From Oscillatoria princeps RMCB-10 (GTDB taxonomy: Bacteria; Cyanobacteriota; Cyanobacteriia; Cyanobacteriales; Oscillatoriaceae), in the NCBI GenBank assembly GCA_019359235.1, contig JAHHHT010000006.1:62001-126000 (forward strand): a stretch of DNA of 64,000 nt, written 5' to 3'. The notes beneath the pieces are model-generated. The model saw only the letters and a list, made by a program, of their open reading frames with translations, made no database searches and had not been told where the DNA came from. Below are positions 1 through 6,804 of this stretch, in pieces. Every line of letters begins with the position of its first letter. The first letter of the stretch is position 1. A program made the position numbers and the translations under genes.

Positions 1-2
1 AA

Positions 3-1559
3 GCCAAAGCCTTTACGGTGCGCATCGACGGGCCAGAAACCGGCTCTGGGGTGATTTTTGAGCGCAATGGCAAGACTTACTCTGTGCTAACCAACCGGCA
101 CGTCATCTATACAGAGGGGGATTACCAAATCACAGCACCCGATGGCAAGAAATATCTCGTTCCCTACAGCCAAGTCAGATATCTGGCAGATGTGGATGTG
201 GGGGTGCTGCAGTTTACCAGCGACGAAAGCTACCCGACTGCGCAATTGGGCAATTCTGCGGAACTGGCGCAAGGGAAGGCGGTTTATCTGGCCGGGTGGG
301 CTGACCCGATACCGGGCATTCCTGAACCCACCTATCAGTTCTTGGTTGCTAACATTACCAGTATTGCGCAAAAAGCAGAAAAAGGCTACGCTCTAGTTCA
401 CGACAATCCGGCTACTCCGGGGATTTCCGGCGGGCCGGTGCTGGACGCCAACGCTAGCGTGGTGGGGATTAATGGGCGTTTCACTTCGGAGGCGAGCACG
501 GGAAAAGTGTCTGGCTTGGGGATTCCGGTGCAAACCTTTTTGGCGGAAAAAAATAATTGGGTGCTGCCTGCCAAGATTGTGCCGGTGGAGGATTTTGTCA
601 GCCAGGGGCTGCAATTGGCTAAGGCGGGCAAGTACCGGGAATCAGTCGCTGAGTACAGCAAAGCTTTGGAGAGCAATCCAAATAATTTTGAGGCTTTCTA
701 CCGGCGGGCTGAGGCTTACTTACAGATGGAAAATTACCTGGCTGCGATTGGGGATTTTAGCCAAGTTCTGCGGCTCAATCCCAACAGTGCGGCTGTTTAC
801 TTCTACCGGGGGTTCGCCCGCGCCCAGATGAAAGACTATCAGGAAGCGATCTCGGATTATAATGAAGCGATTCGCCTCAATCCTAACGATGCCGGTGCCC
901 ACAACAGCCGGGGGCTGGCTCGCTCGGAGTTGAAAGACTATCAAGCGGCGATCGCCGATTACAAGGAAGCGATTCGCCTCAGTCCCAATTTTGCAGAAGC
1001 TTACAACAACCGGGGTGTGGCTCGCTTCAACCTGAAAGACTATCAGGCGGCAATCTCCGATTACAGTGAGGCGATTCGCCTCAATCCCAACTATGACTAT
1101 GCCTACAATAACCGGGGGAACGCCCGTTACGATCTGAAAGACTATCAGGGCGCGAGGTCGGATTACGATGAAGCGATTCGCCTCAATCCTAACTACGCCT
1201 ATGCCTACAATAACCGGGGGGTGGCTCGCTTTAACCAGAAAGACTATCAGGGCGCGATATCGGATTACAATGAAGCGATTCGCCTCAATCCCAGCTATGC
1301 CTATGCCTACAACAACCGGGGAAATGTCCGCCGCAAGCTGGAAGAGTATAAGGAAGCGATAGCGGATTACGATGAAGCGATTCGTCTGATTCCCAATTAT
1401 GCCGGTGCCTATGTCAACCGGGGGAATTCCCACCGGCAGTTGGGAGAGAAGCAAAAGGCAATTGAGGATTTCCAGAAAGCCGCAGAGATTTTTCAGCAAC
1501 AAGGACGGAAAGATTTTTACCAAAAGGCGCTCGATCTGATTCGGGAGTTGCAGCGATAA
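3..1559 (+). CDS. Trypsin-like serine protease with TPR repeats, 5' end outside the window
   Basis: Probable secreted or periplasmic serine protease fused to a protein-interaction solenoid. The frame is open to the window edge: codons from base 3 read AKAFTVRIDGPETGSG, matching the paralogue at 27145-28920 (AKEITVRIDGPESGSG), so the GTG at 18 is internal and the signal peptide lies upstream. The first 190 residues form the protease domain with a candidate triad: His in TNRHV, Asp in LADVDVGVLQF and Ser in GISGGPV. From about residue 200 there are nine 34-residue TPR units of the type DYQAAISDYNEAIRLNPN. Family knowledge: such Deg/trypsin-TPR proteins are common in filamentous cyanobacteria, but their substrates are unknown. 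Stop TAA at 1557-1559. The domain call is firm, the role is not. Confidence 0.88.
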   Translation, partial: AKAFTVRIDGPETGSGVIFERNGKTYSVLTNRHVIYTEGDYQITAPDGKKYLVPYSQVRYLADVDVGVLQFTSDESYPTAQLGNSAELAQGKAVYLAGWADPIPGIPEPTYQFLVANITSIAQKAEKGYALVHDNPATPGISGGPVLDANASVVGINGRFTSEASTGKVSGLGIPVQTFLAEKNNWVLPAKIVPVEDFVSQGLQLAKAGKYRESVAEYSKALESNPNNFEAFYRRAEAYLQMENYLAAIGDFSQVLRLNPNSAAVYFYRGFARAQMKDYQEAISDYNEAIRLNPNDAGAHNSRGLARSELKDYQAAIADYKEAIRLSPNFAEAYNNRGVARFNLKDYQAAISDYSEAIRLNPNYDYAYNNRGNARYDLKDYQGARSDYDEAIRLNPNYAYAYNNRGVARFNQKDYQGAISDYNEAIRLNPSYAYAYNNRGNVRRKLEEYKEAIADYDEAIRLIPNYAGAYVNRGNSHRQLGEKQKAIEDFQKAAEIFQQQGRKDFYQKALDLIRELQR

Positions 1560-1728
1560 ATAGCGCAGTTTTTCCTTCCCGCCTCGCCGCACGCACGAAC
1601 GCCGGTAGCGTTAGCGTGCGGGCGCGGAGTGCGCTAGCGGCGTGTTTTAGCGCGTTATGCCGCGTCTCTACAAGACGAGCGCCTGCCGAGATCGTTCCGC
1701 TGGGGGGAACGGCGGTTCGCCCCAAAAG

Positions 1729-1983
1729 CTCCATCGTTCGAGCTCCGAGCTCCATCAGTCGAGCTCGGAGCTCCATCGTTCGAGCTCCGAGCTCCATCAG
1801 TCGAGCTCCGAGCTCCATCGTTCGAGCTCCGAGCTCCATCGTTCGAGCTCGGAGCTCCATCGTTCGAGCTCCGAGCTCCATCAGTCGAGCTCCGAACTCC
1901 ATCAGTCGAGCTCCGAACTCCATCAGTCGAGCTCTGAGCTCCATCGTTCGAGCTCTGAACTCCATCGTTCGAGCTCTGAGCTC
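1729..1983. repeat. Tandem array of about 12 units of 21 bp
   Basis: Units alternate between GAGCTCCATCGTTCGAGCTCC-like and CATCAGTC variants (21 bp), each holding overlapping GAGCTC palindromes. At least four reading frames stay open; the + frame from 1657 reads HRSSSEL/HQSSSEL heptads. An array of 16 units in the opposite orientation lies at 31162-31497, and the flank on the 3' side (ccggctgtcgcagca, then a cagagtt motif) is shared by both copies. This looks like a dispersed repeat unit rather than a gene, because no convincing start or ribosome site precedes it. Confidence 0.85.
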
Positions 1984-2063
1984 GGACATCCGCCGGCTGT
2001 CGCAGCAAGCCTTACCTCTCCCGTCACAGAGTTTTATAGCGGTTTTCATCTGAGTGAGGTACT

Positions 2064-2097
2064 GAGAAACCCGGTTTCTTGAAGAAACCGGGTTTCT
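2064..2097. repeat. Palindromic repeat of the AGAAACCCGGTTTCT family
   Basis: Two inverted arms (GAAACCCGGTTTCTT and AAGAAACCGGGTTTC) form a near-perfect hairpin. The same element occurs at 6749-6781, 21946-21978 and 30774-30809, in the tandem block at 37055-37237, and inside the element at 60117-60219. Several copies neighbour a TATAGCG/CGCTATA motif. Confidence 0.8.
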
Positions 2098-2139
2098 AGC
2101 ATGTTATACCCCCCGCAGCAAGCGGAATATCGCTTAATT

Positions 2140-2700
2140 CGTTGGAGAGAAGGAGGCAGTCACTTCGGAACTGCGCACACCGCCACCAATGAAAATTGTC
2201 GCCAGGGCGGGGCGAGCACGGGGGCATCGCCCCTACAAGACTATTTTCAAGGCAGTCACTTCGGAACTGCGCACACCGCCACCAATGAAAACTTGGCCTG
2301 CAGCGGGCTAGCCGGTAGGGCGTGCAGCCCAACTACAAACATTTTCAAGGCAGTCACTTCCGAACTGCGCACACCGCCACCAATGAAAATTGTCGCTAGG
2401 GCGGGGCGAGCACGGGGGCGTCGCCCCTACAAGACTATTTTCAAGTCAGAGCCAAAGGAACACCTCCCGGGAGGCGCTGACTTGAAGAGGGCTAAAGCCC
2501 AACTACAAACATTTTCAAGGCAGTCGCGACGATCTGCGCACACCGCCACCAATGAAAACTTGGCCGGCAGCGGGATAGCCGGTAGGGCTAAAGCCCAACT
2601 ACAAACATTTTCAAGTCAGAGCCAAAGGAACACCTCCCGGGAGGCGCTGACTTGAAGAGGGCTAAAGCCCAACTACAAACATTTTCAAGGATCTGCCTCC
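2140..2700. repeat. Mosaic of short dispersed repeats
   Basis: Between the 21-bp array and the RTX gene the DNA is a patchwork of repeated modules. A GGCAGTCACTTCGGAACTGC module followed by gcacaccgccaccaatgaaaa occurs three times, with a variant carrying gcgacgatctgc. A GGGCTAAAGCCCAACTAC module occurs three times, a cggggcgagcacgggggc module twice, and a block at about 2443-2520 is repeated at about 2614-2690. A related mosaic is at 46640-46880. The plus frame 2101-2655 is open only because the modules lack stops; it is not considered a gene. Confidence 0.75.
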
Positions 2701-2747
2701 TTTCAGGCGTTCCCAGGCTGCGCCTGGGAACGAGGATAAATCAGCCC

Positions 2748-5700
2748 TTAGAGAAACGTAAAGTAGCTGGCGTCAAGATTGAGGCTGTCAGCCCCTTGCA
2801 CAATAGCGATCAGTTCATCCTCACCGGCACCTGTCTGGAAAATCGCTGTGCCAGGTGCGTTCGCCACTGGGGAAGCGACCAGCACATACTCAGATCCACT
2901 GCCGCGCAGGGCGAAGATATCCTCGGTGACGTCAAAGTCAACAATCAAAGCGTAATCATTCAAACCGGCACCGGCATTATTGCCATCATTGTAGTAGGCT
3001 TTGCTGCCATCCCCGAGCACGAAAGTATCGGCACCGGCACCGCCGGTGAGGGTGTCAATTTCGCCCAGTCCCGGATTGGCCGCATTGGGATCTGCACCGA
3101 CGAGGAAATCGTTGCCAAGATCGCCGCTGAGGAAGTCGTTGCCAGCGCCGCCGGTGAAGGTGTCATTGTCCTTGCCGCCTCCGAGGGTGTCGCTGCCGGT
3201 GCCGCCATCAAGACTGTCCTCGCCTTGATTGCCGAACAGTGCGTCGTCACCGTTGCCGCCCAAAACAGTATCAATTCCCAAATTGCCCAGGACAGTATCG
3301 TCGCCAAGGTTGCCAAACACGATATCATTATCCTGTCCTCCAAACAAGACATCGCTGCCGTCACCCCCATCCACATAGTCGTCGCCTTGGTTGCCGTTGA
3401 GGGTGTCGCTGCCATCCCCGCCAGAAAGGGTATCGGCGTCCAGATTCCCCAGCATGATGTCATCGCCGCTGTTGCCCAGAAGGGTGTCAATTTCTTTCCC
3501 GCCAGTGACGGTATCGCTGCCGGCACCCCCATCGGCGAAGTCATTGCCCTGGTTGCAGCTAATAAAGTCGTCTCCGTCACCTCCAGTCAGGATATCGTCT
3601 CCCAGCAAACCCAGCAGAAAGTCGTTTCCCTGGTTGCCCCGGATATTGTCCGCACCGTCAGCGCCCATTAGACTGTCGGCGCTGTTAGTTCCTGTAACAG
3701 CAACAGCCTCACTGTTGCTGGGGGGGGTAAAGGTGACGCTGGTCCCTTGGATGGTGTCGGTGCCGGTATCTCCTGTGGAGGTGTCTGTGCCGGTGTCTCC
3801 GGTGAGGGTGTCGCTGTCGGTGCCGGTGGTGGTGTCGCTGCCGGTGGTGGTGTCGCTGCCGGTGCCTCCTGGCGGAATAGTCGTGCCGCCCCCGCCTTGG
3901 GTGGTGTCTGTGCCGCCCCCGCCTTGGGTGGTGTCGCTGCCGGTGCCGCCTTGGGTGGTGTCGGTGCCGGTGCCGCCTTGGGTGGTGTCGGTGCCGGTGC
4001 CGCCTTGGGTGGTGTCGGTGCCGGTGCCGCCTTGGGTGGTGTCGGTGCCGGTGCCGCCTTGGGTGGTGTCGGTGCCGGTGCCGCCTTGGGTGGTGTCGGT
4101 GCCGGTGCCGCCGGTGCCGGTGTCGGTGCCGGTGCCGCCTTGGGTGGTGTCGGTGCCGGTGCCGCCTTGGGTGGTGTCGGTGCCGGTGCCGAGGACGAAA
4201 TTGGTGAGAATTTCATCTCCTGAGAGAGTGCCCACCGTTTCGATAAACCCGGCACCGGCAACTGTCTCACCTTCTGCGAAGAAGTCTAAAATCAGCAAAT
4301 CATCGGCTGAGTTAGTTACTCCGTCAGAGTTGAGGTCGATCTGCAAGTTGGCACCTTCCCGCAGCAACCCCTCGAGAGACAGGGTGATGGGTGCGCCGGT
4401 GCTGTCCTGGAGGTTTAGCGTATCCTCACCGGCAGTATCTTGAACCTGACCCCCAACTCCTGCGAAAATGTTGTAGGTGTCCGCTCCCGCTCCTCCCTGG
4501 AGGACGTTGTTGATGTTGCGGCTGCTGTTAGGATTGGCGGTGGCTTCCAGCGTGTCATCGCCTTCGCCGCCGTCTAAAGTATTGTTGCTGCCGATACCCA
4601 AAAGGCTATCCGCACCGGCACCCCCACTGAGACTATCGGCACCGGCACCCCCAAGCAGGGTGTCGTCTCCCTCGCCGCCATCGAGACTATCATCTCCTTT
4701 CCAACCCCGCAGCAAGTCATTGCCGATCTCCCCAACCAGGGTGTCATTCCCGTACCCGCCGGAGAGCAAGTCATCCCCATCGCCGCCAGTCAGGGTGTTA
4801 TCGCCGCCGATATCAGAAAGGATGTCATTCCCGGCACCCCCGCTGAGGGTGTCATCGGCACCGCTGCCAAAAATCGTGTCGTCACCGTCAGTGGCGGCAG
4901 TCGCTGTCGCTGTTGGCTGTATACTGGTGAGGATATCGCTGCCGTTGAGGTTGCCCACCGTTTCGATAAACCCGCCACCGTCTGCGTTCTGCCCGTCGGC
5001 AAAGTAGTCTAAAATTACTAAATCGAAGGTTGCAAAAGGCACCCCGTCAGCGTTGAAGTCAATCGTCAAGTCATTGCCGAGACGCCGCAGCTGGTCCTGT
5101 GACAGGGTGATGCTGTCGTTGCCGTCTAGCAGGATAAGGGTATCCGTGCCGGCAGTATCTTGAATCAGATTCCCACCTGTGGTCAAGCTGTAGGTGTCGT
5201 CTCCCGCACCCCCGAAGAGGAAGTTGCCGAAGTTGCTGGCACTGGAGCCCTCGACACCGGCTTGAATGCTATCATTGCCCTCGCCGCCATCGAGGGTATT
5301 ATTGCCTTGGATGCCATTGAGGGTGTCGCCGTCGTCGCCGCCTGATATGGAAGAGCTGCCGGTGGCAGAAAGCAGATCGCTGCCGGCACCCCCATCCGCC
5401 GTGTCCGCACCTGTTCCGCCGCTGAGGGTGTCATCACCGGCACCGCCAAGCAGACTGTCATCACCGGCATCGCCGCTGATGCTGTCGTTCCCATCCCCGC
5501 CGTCTGCGGTGTCACTGCCGGCATTCCCCAAAATGGTGTCGTTCCCGCCACTGCCGGCGAGGAGGGTATCATCCCCACTGGTTCCGGTAATGGTGTCGTC
5601 ACCCTCTGTTGCGGGAGTTGGGGCGATCCCTCCCGTGGTGGTGTCGCCAGGGGTTGCGCCTCCCGTGGTGGTGTCGTCAGGGGTTGCGCCTCCCGTGGTG

Positions 5701-6344
5701 GTATCGTCAGGGGGTGCGCCTCCCGTGGTGGTGTCGTCAGGGGTTGCGCCTCCCGTGGTGGTATCGTCAGGGGGTGTCAGAACTATGTTTGTATCCACCA
5801 GGGTGAGAAGATCGCTCCCTGAGAGATTCCCCACGGTTTCAATGAAACCGGCACCGGCAATTGTGTCCCCCTCGCTGAAGAAGTTTAAGATTGCCAAGTC
5901 ATCCGCCGAGGAAGCCAGTCCGTTTTGCTCCAAGTCAATCACCAAGCTGGTTCCCTGGCGGGCGGTGCCGGTGGAACCTTCCTGCAGATTTAAAGACAGG
6001 GTGACGCTAGCGCCCAGGCTGTCTTGCAGCGTGAGGGTATCGGTTCCGGCGCTATCGTCTATCTGGCTGCCGGTGCCGGTGTCAAGCAGGATATAGGTGT
6101 CGTCCTCCCCTCCTCCCTGTAAGGTGCTGTTGGTGCCGGTGCTAGCGAGAGTGTCACTGCCATCCCCGCCCAAAAAGGTGCTTGTGCCACCGGCAACCAG
6201 GCTATCATCTCCCGCACCCCCATCGAGGGTGTCATTTCCGCCACCGCCATCGAGGGTGTCATTTCCGCCACCGCCAAATAAGCTGTCATCTTCGGTTCCC
6301 CCAGTCAGAAGCTCATCTATAGAACTGCCCTGAAAAAGCGCCAT
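2748..6344 (-). CDS. RTX (haemolysin-type calcium-binding) repeat protein
   Basis: Large secreted or surface protein of about 1,198 residues built of many RTX nonapeptides (GGxGxDxLx, for example GGAGDDTLSGG), which fold as Ca2+-binding parallel beta-rolls after export. Three RTX blocks are separated by two low-complexity linkers: PDDTTTGGA units (about residues 195-240) and about 12 GTDTTQGGT units (residues about 720-830). Short conserved segments such as GFIETVGNLSGSD recur before each block. The C-terminus (DFDVTEDIFALRGSG, ending in aromatic/hydrophobic ASYFTFL) is of the type used for type I secretion. Start chosen at the ATG at 6344 because GCAGGAG lies 8 bases upstream; a TTG at 6362 would overlap that site. 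No enzymatic domain seen. No type I exporter genes in the window. Confidence 0.87.
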   Translation of the reverse strand: MALFQGSSIDELLTGGTEDDSLFGGGGNDTLDGGGGNDTLDGGAGDDSLVAGGTSTFLGGDGSDTLASTGTNSTLQGGGEDDTYILLDTGTGSQIDDSAGTDTLTLQDSLGASVTLSLNLQEGSTGTARQGTSLVIDLEQNGLASSADDLAILNFFSEGDTIAGAGFIETVGNLSGSDLLTLVDTNIVLTPPDDTTTGGATPDDTTTGGAPPDDTTTGGATPDDTTTGGATPGDTTTGGIAPTPATEGDDTITGTSGDDTLLAGSGGNDTILGNAGSDTADGGDGNDSISGDAGDDSLLGGAGDDTLSGGTGADTADGGAGSDLLSATGSSSISGGDDGDTLNGIQGNNTLDGGEGNDSIQAGVEGSSASNFGNFLFGGAGDDTYSLTTGGNLIQDTAGTDTLILLDGNDSITLSQDQLRRLGNDLTIDFNADGVPFATFDLVILDYFADGQNADGGGFIETVGNLNGSDILTSIQPTATATAATDGDDTIFGSGADDTLSGGAGNDILSDIGGDNTLTGGDGDDLLSGGYGNDTLVGEIGNDLLRGWKGDDSLDGGEGDDTLLGGAGADSLSGGAGADSLLGIGSNNTLDGGEGDDTLEATANPNSSRNINNVLQGGAGADTYNIFAGVGGQVQDTAGEDTLNLQDSTGAPITLSLEGLLREGANLQIDLNSDGVTNSADDLLILDFFAEGETVAGAGFIETVGTLSGDEILTNFVLGTGTDTTQGGTGTDTTQGGTGTDTGTGGTGTDTTQGGTGTDTTQGGTGTDTTQGGTGTDTTQGGTGTDTTQGGTGTDTTQGGTGSDTTQGGGGTDTTQGGGGTTIPPGGTGSDTTTGSDTTTGTDSDTLTGDTGTDTSTGDTGTDTIQGTSVTFTPPSNSEAVAVTGTNSADSLMGADGADNIRGNQGNDFLLGLLGDDILTGGDGDDFISCNQGNDFADGGAGSDTVTGGKEIDTLLGNSGDDIMLGNLDADTLSGGDGSDTLNGNQGDDYVDGGDGSDVLFGGQDNDIVFGNLGDDTVLGNLGIDTVLGGNGDDALFGNQGEDSLDGGTGSDTLGGGKDNDTFTGGAGNDFLSGDLGNDFLVGADPNAANPGLGEIDTLTGGAGADTFVLGDGSKAYYNDGNNAGAGLNDYALIVDFDVTEDIFALRGSGSEYVLVASPVANAPGTAIFQTGAGEDELIAIVQGADSLNLDASYFTFL
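3880..4190. repeat. In-gene minisatellite coding GTDTTQGG units
   Basis: About 12 near-identical 24-bp units (ccgccttgggtggtgtcggtg on the plus strand) encode the flexible GTDTTQGGT linker of the RTX protein. Very high DNA identity between units suggests recent slippage or expansion. Confidence 0.8.
5625..5775. repeat. In-gene minisatellite coding PDDTTTGGA units
   Basis: Five units of 30 bp (gcgcctcccgtggtggtgtc with a cagggg spacer) encode the first linker of the RTX protein. The unit differs in length and sequence from the second linker, so the two expansions are independent. Confidence 0.75.
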
Positions 6345-6748
6345 AATTTTTTTCTCCTGCAATCCAAAACCCCGCCGGACAGGCGTCGCGCGTGCCGCGC
6401 CCGCACGGAACGGCCTGTCCCAGACTGTTTGTTACTAAGTTTCCCAGAAAACCCGCTCTTTTTAAAGCTTCTTTGTAAAGAAAATATTAAACCTTAGATC
6501 CGCTGTTAGAGATGTAGAGATTTTATGAACCGCAGAGGCGCAGAGTGCGCAGAGGGAGGATAAGATGTACGAACGCCGAATGTCGCGTCTCTACTTTTTA
6601 GGGTTGGCGAGCGCTTTTACCCTGCGACAGGCTGAAACCCCGCACTCGGCTGCTTGGCAGAACCGGCTCCTCCCAACCTTCGCAAAAATTAACATTCAAT
6701 CGCGGTAAACTGTGCTATCTTGTTAGTCAGTTAAGGCTGAATGTAGCC
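6345..6748. other. Divergent intergenic region
   Basis: About 400 bases between the oppositely transcribed RTX and sulfotransferase-fusion genes, expected to hold both promoters. It contains a palindrome-rich acaggcgtcgcgcg... repeat relic near 6380-6425 and a copy of the ttatgaaccgcagaggcgca sequence at about 6523, echoed in part at about 37535. No ORF or clear promoter hexamer pair can be defended. Confidence 0.4.
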
Positions 6749-6781
6749 AGAAACCGGGTTTCTAAAAGAAACCCGGTTTCT
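6749..6781 (+). promoter_or_regulatory. Hairpin repeat in the probable leader of the sulfotransferase-fusion gene
   Basis: A perfect hairpin (AGAAACCGGGTTTCT, 3-base loop, AGAAACCCGGTTTCT) of the dispersed family ends 23 bases before the ATG at 6805, close to the GGAGTGAG ribosome site. In mRNA it would form a stable stem immediately upstream of the initiation region. Whether it affects expression is inference. Confidence 0.5.
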
Positions 6782-6804
6782 CACCTAGCGTGGGGAGTGA
6801 GTTA

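Noticed and set aside
720-1592. 290-codon minus-strand frame
   Set aside because: Antisense shadow of the TPR repeats of the trypsin-TPR gene.
1414-2082. Open frames over the first 21-bp array as a repeat-protein gene
   Set aside because: Several frames on both strands are equally open, none has a ribosome site, and the flanks are not protein-like.
2101-2655. 184-codon plus-strand frame (HTATNEN repeats)
   Set aside because: Built entirely from dispersed repeat modules; the same modules occur in other frames elsewhere.
3391-4443. 350-codon plus-strand frame of VSVPVPPWV repeats
   Set aside because: Antisense shadow of the RTX gene; its regularity reflects the RTX and linker codons.
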